The notes beneath the pieces are model-generated. The model was not told the DNA's origin, did not search any database, and saw only the letters and a program-made list of their open reading frames with translations. Positions 52,546-61,439 of a stretch of DNA of 64,000 bases are shown here, one piece after another (within the stretch, counting starts at the first letter, position 1; the number at the start of each line of letters is the position of its first letter). Source of the DNA: Pseudomonas sp. B6002 (lineage in GTDB: Bacteria; Pseudomonadota; Gammaproteobacteria; Pseudomonadales; Pseudomonadaceae). The position numbers were made by a program, and so were the translations under genes. The DNA lies in contig NZ_JACAOY010000014.1 in the NCBI RefSeq assembly GCF_013385985.1, positions 62,001 to 126,000 of the forward strand, in the 5' to 3' direction.

Positions 52546-53286
52546 TCAAGCGTTCACGCCACCATCGACCAGCAAACCTGCACCGGTGATCTGCCGGGCG
52601 CCAGGGCCGGCAAGGAAGGTGACCGCCGCCGCAACGTCTTCGCTGGTGCCGTAGTGGCCCAGCGCGATGCCGGCCTTGCTCGCAGCCGCTTTCTCGCTGT
52701 CGGCGGGGTTCATGTCGGTGTCGGTGGGGCCTGGGTGAACAATATTGACCGTAATGCCGCGCGGCCCTAGGTCGCGGGCCAGGCCTTGGGTGAAGGCGAT
52801 CAGTGCGGATTTGCTCATGGAGTAAATGCTCAGGCCGGCTGCGGGAACCTGCTCGGCCAGGCAACTGCCCAGGTTGATGATACGACCGCCGTCCGGCAGG
52901 TGCGCCAAGGCAGCCTGGCTGGCGAGGATGACGGACTTGATGTTGACGTCGATCACCGCATCAAGCGTGGCCAAGTTCAGGGTTTCCAGCGTGCCGTACT
53001 GAAAAATGCCGGCGTTGTTGACCAGTATGTCCAACCCGCCGAGCGCCTCTGCAGCCTGGTCTACCGAGTTCTTCACCGCTTGCGCGTCGGCGCTGTCGGC
53101 CTGCAAGGCGAAGGCCTTGCGCCCGGCCGCCTTGATTTGTGCCACAACGGCTTCAGCCTTTTCCCGCGAGCGTTCGTAAGTAATCACCACGTCGGCCCCT
53201 TCTGCTGCCAGTGCCAGTGCAATCGCCTTGCCGATACCACGGCTTGCGCCCGTTACCAGGGCGCGTTTTCCGTTGAGAGTGGTCAT
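52546..53286 (-). CDS. SDR-family oxidoreductase
   Basis: 246 residues, classical short-chain dehydrogenase. NAD(P) motif ALVTGASRGIGKAIALAL, NNAG in DILVNNAGIFQY, catalytic Ser in IINLGSCLAEQ and YxxxK in SIYSMSKSALIAF. The Arg/Glu context after strand 2 (TYERSREKAEAV) does not settle the cofactor. ATG 53286 is chosen. It is divergent from the TetR gene at 53389, which probably represses it. Confidence 0.92.
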   Translation of the reverse strand: MTTLNGKRALVTGASRGIGKAIALALAAEGADVVITYERSREKAEAVVAQIKAAGRKAFALQADSADAQAVKNSVDQAAEALGGLDILVNNAGIFQYGTLETLNLATLDAVIDVNIKSVILASQAALAHLPDGGRIINLGSCLAEQVPAAGLSIYSMSKSALIAFTQGLARDLGPRGITVNIVHPGPTDTDMNPADSEKAAASKAGIALGHYGTSEDVAAAVTFLAGPGARQITGAGLLVDGGVNA

Positions 53287-53388
53287 GTGAACTGCCTTTC
53301 TGTGTTGATCGTTATATAAATATGCTGAGGTTGTTCCAGGGCTGTCAATCAATTACTGTGGTGATCGATACAGAAATAGGAGTTATCC

Positions 53389-53991
53389 ATGTCTACCCGA
53401 GGTCGTCCACGCAATTTCGACCGTGATCAAGCGCTTGATGCCGCGATGACGCTGTTCTGGGAAAAAGGCTACAGCGCAACGTCGATTTCAGAGCTGTGCA
53501 GCGCGATGGACATCGGCTCCCCAAGCCTGTACGCCGCGTTCACCAGCAAGGAGGCGCTGTACGTCGAGGCGGTGACGCGCTATCGGGAGGTCGTCACCCC
53601 GTCGATCTGGAAACCGGTGTATGAGGTTTCGCCTGTGCGTGAGGCGGTTGAGCAGTTCCTGATGGAGTCCGCTGACGTGCTCACATTGAAAGGCCGGCCG
53701 GGTGGCTGCATGGTGACCCTGTCAAATGTCGGCAGTGAAGGGCCGCAATCCCTTGGCTGCTGGGTACAGGATCTGCGTCAAACAGGCGTGATGAAACTTG
53801 AAGAGCGAATCGCCGAGGCTGTTACCGAGGGAGAGTTGCCCGCCGACACCGATGTTCAGACCTTCGCCAGGTTCATCATTGGCGTACAGCAGGGCATGTC
53901 GGTGCAGGCTCGGGATGGGGCCTCTCGCGAAAGTTTGCAGCACGTGGTGCGGTTGGCGATGACGGTCTGGCCAGTGTGTATTGAAGGCTGA
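53389..53991 (+). CDS. TetR-family transcriptional regulator
   Basis: 200 residues. The N-terminal segment GRPRNFDRDQALDAAMTLFW with EKGYSATSISELCSAMDIGS and SLYAAFTSKEAL is a typical TetR helix-turn-helix. The C-terminal ligand domain has Cys in RPGGCMVTLSN. In the 102-bp divergent region, TGATCGTTA (about 53306) and TGATCGATA (about 53362) are similar candidate half-sites. Confidence 0.9.
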   Translation: MSTRGRPRNFDRDQALDAAMTLFWEKGYSATSISELCSAMDIGSPSLYAAFTSKEALYVEAVTRYREVVTPSIWKPVYEVSPVREAVEQFLMESADVLTLKGRPGGCMVTLSNVGSEGPQSLGCWVQDLRQTGVMKLEERIAEAVTEGELPADTDVQTFARFIIGVQQGMSVQARDGASRESLQHVVRLAMTVWPVCIEG

Positions 53992-54073
53992 GCTAAGGTA
54001 CAGGGCGCCGGCAATTTTTTTTAACAGGCAGGCTCTTCACGACTGAGTTGTATGAACCGGGAGCGTTTCAGCC

Positions 54074-54376
54074 ATGGACAAAAAAATGAATGATTTAGAC
54101 ATTGCAGAAATCCCTTATGAGAGTGGAGTGATTCATTTCAGATACTCCCGCTACCTGGCAAACGATGGTAGCCGCTGGGTTCGCCACGGACTGTTCAGGG
54201 CCTTCCATGAAAATGGCAGCCTGGCTTCAGAGGGGACTTATGTAGACGGCGTCGAACAGGGAAATTGGATTGACTATCACGAAAACGGTGCAGTCGCCGC
54301 GAAAGGAGCTTATGACAAGGGACTGGAAGTAGGAGAGTGGGCGTTCTGGGGCGCTGATGGGATGCGGCAGTGTTGA
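54074..54376 (+). CDS. YwqK-family (MORN-2 repeat) antitoxin-like protein
   Basis: 100 residues. Two MORN-2-like repeats are visible: GLFRAFHENGSLASEGTYVD and NWIDYHENGAVAAKGAYDKG, with a third partial repeat (GEWAFWGADGMRQC). NCBI groups such proteins as toxin-antitoxin YwqK-family antitoxins, often immunity proteins to polymorphic toxins. No toxin is next to it, so it may be an orphan. The local composition is AT-richer than the neighbourhood. Confidence 0.75.
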   Translation: MDKKMNDLDIAEIPYESGVIHFRYSRYLANDGSRWVRHGLFRAFHENGSLASEGTYVDGVEQGNWIDYHENGAVAAKGAYDKGLEVGEWAFWGADGMRQC

Positions 54377-54475
54377 CGGTGTGATTGCAGTACATACGGT
54401 CTGGTTAAGTTGATGTGATCAAAAGCAATCTGGCGTTAGCGTTGGTTTCCTGTGATTTTCTAAAGGGATTTGGAT

Positions 54476-54904
54476 ATGAGCACTCAACTTGATAGCGCCC
54501 TGCACGAGCAAATAAAACAGCATTCACGCGTGGGTGACGCGTTGGCTGAACAAGGAAGGTACGAGGCTGCAATCGCCGAATACAACACTGCGTGGCAGTG
54601 GGTGCCTGAGCCAAAAAACGACTGGGAAGCTTCAACCTGGATTCTGGCGGCAATAGCCGACGCCTGTTTTCTGTCGGGCTACAAGGGGTCTGCGCGTGAT
54701 GCGTTGCAGTATGCGATGACCTGTCCTGGTGCCATCGGTAACCCCTTTCTGCACCTGCGGCTTGGGCAGGTTTATCTCGATGAAGGGCAAGAGGACCGTG
54801 CGGCAGACGAGTTGATGCGGGCCTACATGGGCGCTGGAGCAGACATTTTTGCCAATGAAAGTCCGCACTACTTCAACTTTCTAAAAACACGCGCCACTTT
54901 GTAA
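54476..54904 (+). CDS. TPR-like protein, possible orphan immunity gene
   Basis: 142 residues, helical. It contains a TPR-like helix pair (VGDALAEQGRYEAAIAEYNT) and another (LHLRLGQVYLDEGQEDRAAD). The ATG at 54476 follows AAAGGGATT. It lies 100 bp after the MORN-repeat gene. Small TPR proteins next to YwqK-type genes are commonly found among polymorphic-toxin immunity loci; that link is inferred here. Confidence 0.65.
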   Translation: MSTQLDSALHEQIKQHSRVGDALAEQGRYEAAIAEYNTAWQWVPEPKNDWEASTWILAAIADACFLSGYKGSARDALQYAMTCPGAIGNPFLHLRLGQVYLDEGQEDRAADELMRAYMGAGADIFANESPHYFNFLKTRATL

Positions 54905-54927
54905 ACAAGTACACCCCGCCCCCATCC

Positions 54928-55018
54928 TGTAGTGAGCGGACTCGCCCCGCGCCGCGGTGTACCTGACGCCCAAGGTTCATCTGACACACCGCGGCGCGGG
55001 GCTAGCCCGCTCACTACA
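54928..55018. repeat. Long imperfect palindrome of a second repeat family
   Basis: TGTAGTGAGCGGACTCGCC on the left pairs with GGCTAGCCCGCTCACTACA on the right, and CCGCGCCGCGGTGT pairs with ACACCGCGGCGCGG. This is the TGTAGTGAGCGGG family of Pseudomonas extragenic repeats, unrelated to the other REPs here. It lies between convergent genes and includes the LysR stop codon. Confidence 0.85.
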
Positions 55019-55928
55019 AGCCTTCGGGGTTGGCATCCTGTTGCTGTAGCGCATCGGCCAGGAAGTCGAGGAACACCCGTACCCGTGGCGGCAGGTGGCG
55101 GCGGCTGGGGAACACGGCGTTGAGAAACAGGTAGTCGTTGGCGTAAGGCTCCAGCAGGGCGATCAGGCGACCGTCGCGCAGGTCGTCCTGAATATCCCAC
55201 AACGCCTTGAGCACTATGCCGCTGCCGCCCACCGCCCAATCATGGATCACCTCGGCGTTGTTGCTGAGCAGGGTGCCCTTGATCTGCACCTCCAGCCCAT
55301 GGCCGTTTTCCTGGAAGGTCCAGCGATCAAAGATACGCCGGCCACGCACCAGGCGCAGGCAGTCGTGGTGCAGCAGGTCCTGGGGCGTCTGCGGCGTGCC
55401 GTGCTGCGCCAGGTAGTCAGGTGACGCGCACACCACGCGGCGGCTGGACAGCAAGCGGCGGCTGACCATGCCGGTGTCGCTGGGGTTGTCGGTCAACAGG
55501 CCTACATCCAAGTCGTCACCCGCTACGTCGGCGGGTGAATCGGAGAGCAGCAGTTCTACGGTGATACGCGGGTAGCGCTTGGAAAACTCGGCAATCAGCG
55601 GTGCAATTCGCCGTCGGCCGATTTCCAGGGGCGCACCTACGCGGATATGCCCGTGGGGCGTCTCCAGCCGTGTGCCCACTTCGGCCACCGCCGCGTCCAG
55701 CTCGTCGAGAATGAACAGCCCGCGCTCGTGCAGCAGCGCACCTTCTTCCGTCAGGCTGAAATGCCGCGAACCCCGGTTGATCAGCCGCACGCCCAAGCGG
55801 CTTTCCAGACCCGACAGGCGCCGGCTCACGGCAGGCAGTGAACTGTGCAGGCGCCGTGCCGCCTCCGACAGGCTGCCCGCCGCCACGATGCGCACGAACA
55901 ACCGCAGGTCACTGATCTCGTTCGCCAT
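55014..55928 (-). CDS. LysR-family transcriptional regulator
   Basis: 304 residues. Winged HTH at ~4-62 (ISDLRLFVRIVAAGSLSEAA, HSSLPAVSRRLSGLESRLGV), then a periplasmic-binding-like effector domain (GHIRVGAPLEIGRRRIAPLI). ATG 55928 follows GGAAG. It is transcribed divergently from the EmrAB-NodT operon, the usual position for its regulator. The final codons lie within the adjacent repeat. Confidence 0.92.
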   Translation of the reverse strand: MANEISDLRLFVRIVAAGSLSEAARRLHSSLPAVSRRLSGLESRLGVRLINRGSRHFSLTEEGALLHERGLFILDELDAAVAEVGTRLETPHGHIRVGAPLEIGRRRIAPLIAEFSKRYPRITVELLLSDSPADVAGDDLDVGLLTDNPSDTGMVSRRLLSSRRVVCASPDYLAQHGTPQTPQDLLHHDCLRLVRGRRIFDRWTFQENGHGLEVQIKGTLLSNNAEVIHDWAVGGSGIVLKALWDIQDDLRDGRLIALLEPYANDYLFLNAVFPSRRHLPPRVRVFLDFLADALQQQDANPEGL

Positions 55929-56063
55929 ACTTCCTTCCTTTTTTTGCAAGGATGCCTTGATTTTTTAACGGCTACCCAGCCGCTCGCATCCTCATCAGAC
56001 TGCCACCAACCCCGCTCTTAGCCAAGCCTTGAGCCCGATTCTGTTCATCTAGCGAGCCTCACC

Positions 56064-57158
56064 GTGAGCCATCTCAATTCTCACTCCGAAGACACTTCTG
56101 TTTCCACTGGACGCAAACAATGGGCGCGCCTTGCGCTGTTTCTGGTCGCTCTCGTGATCATCGCCCTGGTGCTGCTTCAAGGGTTTTATTACTGGCGCGA
56201 TGGGCGCTTTATCGAAAGCACCGACGACGCCTACCTCAAGGCCGATTCCACCGTGATCGCGCCCAAGGTCGGCGGTTACATCAGCGCACTGCTGGTCAAC
56301 GACAACCAGCCGGTCAAGGCCGGCCAACTGTTGGCGACCATTGACGACCGCGACCTGCACAACGCCCTCGACGACGCCCGTGCCAACGTCGCGGCGGCAA
56401 CGGCGGCCGTTGCGCAACTGGACGCCCAGGTCATCGCGCAGGCTTCGCTGATTCGCCAGGCCGATGCTCGCGTGGCTGCCGCCTCGGCGACGTTGAGCCT
56501 GTCGCGGCGCAACGACACGCGGCGCCAGGCAATGGCGCGGGTCGGCTTTGGGTCCAACGAGCAGGCCGATAACGCCACCACCGACGCCAAGGCGCAGAGC
56601 GCCAATCTGGAGGGGTTGCAAGCTGCTGCGCTGAGCGCCCGCCAGCACGTGGATGTTCTTGCCCGTCAGCGAGAACGTGCAGTGGCGCGCCGAGACGCTG
56701 CCCAAGCCCAGCGTAACCAGGCCGAACTAAACCTGAGCTACACCCGCGTGGTGGCGCCGGTGGACGGCACCGTCGCGGCACGCAGCGTGCGCAGCGGGCA
56801 GTTGGTGCAACCGGGCACACAGTTGATGGCGCTGGTGCCGCTGGCACAGGTGTATGTGGTCGCCAACTTCAAGGAAACCCAACTGCTCAATGTGCACCCC
56901 GGTGAGTCGGTGCGGGTCAGCGTCGACACCTTTCCCGACCACGACCTGAGCGCCACCGTCGACACCCTGGCCCCGGCCAGCGGCGCGGAATTCAGCTTGC
57001 TGCCACCGGACAACGCCACGGGTAATTTCACCAAGATCGTGCAGCGCATCCCGGTGAAGATCGTTTTCAGCGACGCGGGTGAACTGGCCGGGCGCCTGCG
57101 CCCGGGCATGTCCGTGACCGCCGCCATCGATACCCGGGCGCCACGCCATGAACCATGA
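56064..57158 (+). CDS. HlyD/EmrA-family membrane fusion protein
   Basis: 364 residues. One N-terminal TM helix (ALFLVALVIIALVLLQGFYY) anchors a periplasmic adaptor. It shows the lipoyl half-motifs STDDAYLKADSTVIAPKVGG and TRVVAPVDGTVAARSVRSGQ, an alpha-hairpin rich in Ala/Arg/Gln between them, and the beta-barrel YVVANFKETQLLNVHPGESV. It links the EmrB-like pump to the outer-membrane channel. GTG start at 56064; the stop overlaps the next gene by 11 bp. Confidence 0.92.
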   Translation: MSHLNSHSEDTSVSTGRKQWARLALFLVALVIIALVLLQGFYYWRDGRFIESTDDAYLKADSTVIAPKVGGYISALLVNDNQPVKAGQLLATIDDRDLHNALDDARANVAAATAAVAQLDAQVIAQASLIRQADARVAAASATLSLSRRNDTRRQAMARVGFGSNEQADNATTDAKAQSANLEGLQAAALSARQHVDVLARQRERAVARRDAAQAQRNQAELNLSYTRVVAPVDGTVAARSVRSGQLVQPGTQLMALVPLAQVYVVANFKETQLLNVHPGESVRVSVDTFPDHDLSATVDTLAPASGAEFSLLPPDNATGNFTKIVQRIPVKIVFSDAGELAGRLRPGMSVTAAIDTRAPRHEP

Positions 57159-58701
57159 TCCTGTGAGCCTGCGCACCTGGGTGGCGGTGGTCGGCGCCGC
57201 GCTCGGCGCGTTCCTGGCGATCCTCAACATCCAGATCGTCAGCTCGTCCTTGAGCGATATCCAGGGCGCCATCGGTGCCGGCTCCGATGAAGGCGGCTGG
57301 ATCACCACCGCCTACCTGGTCGCGGAAATCATCGTGATCCCCATGAGCGGCTGGCTGGCGCGGGTCTTCTCGACGCGCACGTACTTGCTGACCAACACCG
57401 TGCTGTTTTTGATCCTCACGGTGGCCTGCGCCTTTGCCAAGAACCTGGGGCAGATGATCGTGGTGCGCGCCATGCAGGGCTTCGCCGGGGGCGTGCTGAT
57501 TCCCTTGGCGTTCTCCATCATCATGACGCGCCTGCCGCCGTCCAAGCATGCGATCGGCCTGTCGATCTATTCGGTCTCGGCGATCTTCGCCCCGTCCATC
57601 GGGCCGGTGATCGGCGGCTACTTCAACCAGACCTTCGGCTGGCAGTCGATCTTCTACGTCAACCTGCTGCCCGGCTCGATCATGCTCGGCCTGTTGTGGT
57701 TTGCCCTGGACGCCGAACCGCGCCAGCTACACCTGCTGCGCACGGGGGACTGGTGGGGCATTCTCAGCATTGCGATTGGCCTGGGTTGCCTTGAAACGGT
57801 GCTGGAAGAGGGCGAGAAGGATGACTGGTTCGGCTCGCCCTTCATCGTGCGCCTCAGCCTGATCGCGGCGGTGGCCCTGGGCGTGTTTGTGTGCGTGCAA
57901 CTGCGCCGGCGCAATCCGCTGCTGCAATTGCGCCTACTGGCGCGGCGCAACTTCGGCCTGGGTACCTTGGCCAACTTCTTCTTTGGCCTGTCGATGTACA
58001 CCTGGGTGTACATCATTCCCCTGTATTTGGCGCGTATCCATGGCTACAACTCCGAGCAGGTCGGCTATGTATTGATCTGGATCGGCATCCCGCAATTGCT
58101 CATGCTGCCGCTGGTGCCCGCGCTGATGCGGCGCTTCGACCCACGCAAGCTGGTGGCGGTGGGGTATTTGATCCTGATCGCGGGCAGCTTGCTGGCCACG
58201 AACCTGTCGATGAGTTTTGCCGGCCCGCAGTTCATTGCCTCCAGCTTGATCCGCGCCCTGGGCCAGGTGCTGGTGATGACGCCACTGTCGGCCATCGCCG
58301 TGGCGGGGATCGAGCGCGAACACGCAGGCTCCGCCGCCGCGCTGTTCAACATGACCCGCAACCTCGGTGGCGCCATCGGCATCGCAGTGTTGCAGACCTT
58401 CATGAGCAACAGCGGCAAATACCATTCCGACGTAATCACCCCGCAGGTGTCGTTGCTCAATGACGCTACCCGGCAACGGCTCGATGCGTTGACCCAGTGG
58501 TTTCTTGCGCGCGGCATCAGCGACCCGGAACTGGCCCGCCATCAGGCCATCGTCGACGTCGGCCGATTGATCCGCCGCGAGGCGTCGATCCTCGCGTTCA
58601 GCGACACCATCATTTTGCAGAGTGCATTGCTGGGGCTTGCCTTCCTCGCCGTGCTTTTGCTGAAAAAAACCAGAACCGGCAACACCGGTGAGGCGCACTG
58701 A
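57148..58701 (+). CDS. EmrB/QacA-type MFS drug transporter (DHA2, 14 TM)
   Basis: 517 residues. 14 hydrophobic segments, with LNIQIVSSSLSDIQGAIGAG and DEGGWITTAYLVAEIIVIPM (motif D1 region), and SIYSVSAIFAPSIGPVIGGY for motif C of antiporters. It exports drugs or aromatic compounds using the proton gradient. The outer-membrane channel gene starts 1 bp after the stop. Confidence 0.93.
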   Translation: MNHDPVSLRTWVAVVGAALGAFLAILNIQIVSSSLSDIQGAIGAGSDEGGWITTAYLVAEIIVIPMSGWLARVFSTRTYLLTNTVLFLILTVACAFAKNLGQMIVVRAMQGFAGGVLIPLAFSIIMTRLPPSKHAIGLSIYSVSAIFAPSIGPVIGGYFNQTFGWQSIFYVNLLPGSIMLGLLWFALDAEPRQLHLLRTGDWWGILSIAIGLGCLETVLEEGEKDDWFGSPFIVRLSLIAAVALGVFVCVQLRRRNPLLQLRLLARRNFGLGTLANFFFGLSMYTWVYIIPLYLARIHGYNSEQVGYVLIWIGIPQLLMLPLVPALMRRFDPRKLVAVGYLILIAGSLLATNLSMSFAGPQFIASSLIRALGQVLVMTPLSAIAVAGIEREHAGSAAALFNMTRNLGGAIGIAVLQTFMSNSGKYHSDVITPQVSLLNDATRQRLDALTQWFLARGISDPELARHQAIVDVGRLIRREASILAFSDTIILQSALLGLAFLAVLLLKKTRTGNTGEAH

Positions 58702-58702
58702 C

Positions 58703-60145
58703 ATGAATACTTCCTTCACACCCTTCACCCTGTTGCTGATAAGCCTGGCGCTGGCCGGCTGCACGGTCGGCCCGGATTACTCGGCGCCCCAGCCACCCGA
58801 AGAGCAACACTACCTCGCCAACTCGCGCCAGGAGGTGCAACTCAACAGCGGCCAGGTGCTGCGTGAAGACTGGTGGACCTTGCTGGGCTCCCCCGACCTC
58901 AACCGCACCGTCGACCGCGCCCTGGCGCAGAACGGCGCGCTGGTGATCGCCCGCGCCAACCTGGCCAAAGCCCGGGAAGGCGTGGCGATGGCCGACGGTG
59001 GGCGGTTACCGCAGGTCGATGTCGGCGCCAGCGCGGGTCGGACCAAGGTCGGCGCCACGGCGTTCGGGCCTCAGGCCGAGGACTTTCCGTTGTTCTCGGC
59101 CTATGGCGGCGGGCTGCGCGCCACCTATGACCTGGACCTGTTCGGCGGCGAGCGGCGCCAGGTTGAAATGGCCTCGGCCAATGTGCAGGTGGAGCAACAG
59201 GCACTGAATGCAGCGCGCCTGGAAGTCGCCGGCAACAGCGTGGGCGCCGTGCTGCGCATGGCCGTGCTGAACGGGCAGGTCCAGGCCGTCTCCTCGGTGA
59301 TCGAGGCCGATCAGCAGACCCTCGACCGCGTGCAACAGGCGGCCAAGGCCGGTGTGGCTTCAACCTTGGACGTGAGTTTGGCGCAAAGCCAGCTTGACCG
59401 AGACCGCGCACGCCTGCCGGTGCTGGCCCAGGCACTGGCGGTCAATCGCGGCGTGTTGACCACCCTGGTCGGCGCCACCGAAACGCGCTGGACCGCACCG
59501 GACTTCGATTTGGCCTCCCTCCAGCTGCCTGAACAGGTCCCCGTGGCGGTGCCCTCTGAGCTGATACGCCTGCGCCCGGATATCCGCGCTGCCGAGGCCC
59601 GTTTGCAGGCAGCCAACGCCTGGGTCGGAGTGACCACGGCAGACCTGTACCCGCACCTGACCCTGAGCGCCAGCCTGAGTGACGAAGCCTTGTTTTCCGG
59701 CCCCGCCAGCTCTGCCTGGAGCCTGCTCGGCGGGCTGGCCGGCCCGGTGTTCCATGGCGGCACGTTATCGGCGCGCCAACGGGCGGCCGAAGATGCCTAC
59801 CAGGGCGCATTCGCGGCCTATCAGCAGACGGTATTGCGCGCGTTTCAGCAGGTCGCTGTCAGCCTGCACGGCCTGCAAAACGCCGCGGATGAAGCGCGTG
59901 CCGAGCAACAGGCCCTCGACTCGGCCACTGCTGCGCTGCGCCTGACCCAACAGGCGTATCAAGTAGGCAGCGCTGGCCTGCTGCAAGTGGTGCAGGCCCA
60001 GCGCACCCAACAACTGGCGCAGGTGCAATGGGTGCAAGCCCGTGGCAAGCGGTACCAGGAGACCGTCAATCTGTTCCTGGCGATGGGCGGTGGGCAGGGA
60101 GCCACACCGTCACACACAACCCCCGCTGCGCCCCCTCATCGCTGA
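58703..60145 (+). CDS. NodT-family outer-membrane efflux lipoprotein
   Basis: 480 residues. Lipoprotein signal peptide with lipobox LAGC (LLLISLALAGCTVGPDYSAP). Two OEP (TolC-like) repeats follow: LVIARANLAKAREGVAMADG; LRPDIRAAEARLQAANAWVG; VLRAFQQVAVSLHGLQNAAD. It completes the tripartite EmrAB-NodT pump. ATG 58703. The 3' end overlaps the convergent sensor kinase gene by 80 bp. Confidence 0.92.
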   Translation: MNTSFTPFTLLLISLALAGCTVGPDYSAPQPPEEQHYLANSRQEVQLNSGQVLREDWWTLLGSPDLNRTVDRALAQNGALVIARANLAKAREGVAMADGGRLPQVDVGASAGRTKVGATAFGPQAEDFPLFSAYGGGLRATYDLDLFGGERRQVEMASANVQVEQQALNAARLEVAGNSVGAVLRMAVLNGQVQAVSSVIEADQQTLDRVQQAAKAGVASTLDVSLAQSQLDRDRARLPVLAQALAVNRGVLTTLVGATETRWTAPDFDLASLQLPEQVPVAVPSELIRLRPDIRAAEARLQAANAWVGVTTADLYPHLTLSASLSDEALFSGPASSAWSLLGGLAGPVFHGGTLSARQRAAEDAYQGAFAAYQQTVLRAFQQVAVSLHGLQNAADEARAEQQALDSATAALRLTQQAYQVGSAGLLQVVQAQRTQQLAQVQWVQARGKRYQETVNLFLAMGGGQGATPSHTTPAAPPHR

Positions 60146-61439
60146 ACGCCAACGCCACCCGTGCCCCCGTGCGGTCGGCGATGGCCTTGACGATCGACAG
60201 CCCCAACCCGGAACCCGCTTCGTCGGTGCCCAGGCTGCGGTAGAACGGGTCGAACACGCGCGCCTGTTCCTCCTCGGAAATGCCGGGCCCCGAGTCCTTG
60301 ACCAGCAGTTGCACGGCGCCCGAAACCTCGGCCACCGACAGGTCGATACAGCCGCCCGGCGGGGTGTAGCGAATGGCGTTATCCACCAGGTTCTTCACCA
60401 GCGTGAACAGGTCCATGGGGTTGAACAGCACCTGCACGTCTTGAAGGCTGACCACGCCAATGTCGATCTGCTTGCGCTCGGCCAACGGCAGCAGGTCTTC
60501 CAGCACCTGCCGATAGACCTCATGCACCGACAGGCTGGACTGGGGGCGCTGCGCCGCCGACTGAGCGGTGGCCAGGCTGAGCAATTGGTCGATCAATGCA
60601 CGGCTACGCTCAATGCCGCGGGACAGGGGTAAAAAGCGCTCGCGGGTGGCGGCAGACATGGCGGTGGCCGCCAACCGGTCGGCCTGCAGGGCCAGGGCGG
60701 TCATGGGTGAGCGCAGTTCGTGGGCGGCATCGGCGACAAAGCGGCGCTGGCTGTCCATGGACTGCTCGACGCGCGCCAGCAAGCGGTTGATCGCCACCAC
60801 AAACGGGCGGACTTCGGTGGGCAGGTGGTGCTCATCAATCGGGTGCAGCGCCTGTTCGGCACGTCCGTCGATTTCCGCCGCCAGCACGCCGATCGGGCGG
60901 AACAGCTTGCGCACCAGATCGCCGACCACCAGCAACAGCACCGGGAACAGGATCAGGAACGGCAACAAACTGCGCCACGCGCTTTCGCGGGCGTCCTTGT
61001 CTCGGGCGTCCTGCTCCTGGGCTACGGCAATCCGCTTGCCTTGCGTGGTGGTGTGCACCAACACGCGGAACGCTTCACCTGCGACGGTCACTGTGGACAG
61101 GCCATCGGCAAGCGTGGTCGGAAAGGGCAGGGGCAGCGCTTCATCGGTGGTGCCCGTGGCGTGTTGACCATCGCCCAGGTATTGAATGATCACCCGCGAC
61201 TCTTCGTCGTCGCCCTTGATGGCGGTGCCGGGGTGGGGGTATTGCAGGCTCATCTGCTGGCGGTCAAACAGCAGGGCCACTTGGCGCAAGGTGTCGTCCT
61301 GCTGTTCATGGGTTTCTTCAAAGGCCGAGACAAACGCAAACACACTGGCCAGCAACGCCACCAACAGAATCGCCAGGGACAGCGTCACCGACAGCCGTAG
61401 TTGTACCGATTCACTCAAGCGTTTTTTGAAACCATCCAT
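60066..61439 (-). CDS. Sensor histidine kinase
   Basis: 457 residues. TM helix 1 (~18-40), a periplasmic region of ~115 residues, TM helix 2 (PFLILFPVLLLVVGDLV, ~160-176), a HAMP-like linker, HisKA with His240 (FVADAAHELRSPM), and HATPase with LVKNLVDNAIRYTP, DSGPGISEEE and GSGLGLSIV. Typical of QseC/PmrB-like kinases paired with OmpR regulators. Its start overlaps the regulator's 3' end by 25 bp. Confidence 0.92.
   Translation of the reverse strand: MDGFKKRLSESVQLRLSVTLSLAILLVALLASVFAFVSAFEETHEQQDDTLRQVALLFDRQQMSLQYPHPGTAIKGDDEESRVIIQYLGDGQHATGTTDEALPLPFPTTLADGLSTVTVAGEAFRVLVHTTTQGKRIAVAQEQDARDKDARESAWRSLLPFLILFPVLLLVVGDLVRKLFRPIGVLAAEIDGRAEQALHPIDEHHLPTEVRPFVVAINRLLARVEQSMDSQRRFVADAAHELRSPMTALALQADRLAATAMSAATRERFLPLSRGIERSRALIDQLLSLATAQSAAQRPQSSLSVHEVYRQVLEDLLPLAERKQIDIGVVSLQDVQVLFNPMDLFTLVKNLVDNAIRYTPPGGCIDLSVAEVSGAVQLLVKDSGPGISEEEQARVFDPFYRSLGTDEAGSGLGLSIVKAIADRTGARVALAFSDEGAQRGLCVTVWLPAHRPSPGTD

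Noticed and set aside
53300-53372. SDR/TetR divergent region as a perfect operator
   Set aside because: TGATCGTTA and TGATCGATA resemble each other, and CTGTGGTGATCGATACAG is partly symmetric, but no clean inverted repeat was found, so it is only mentioned with the TetR gene.
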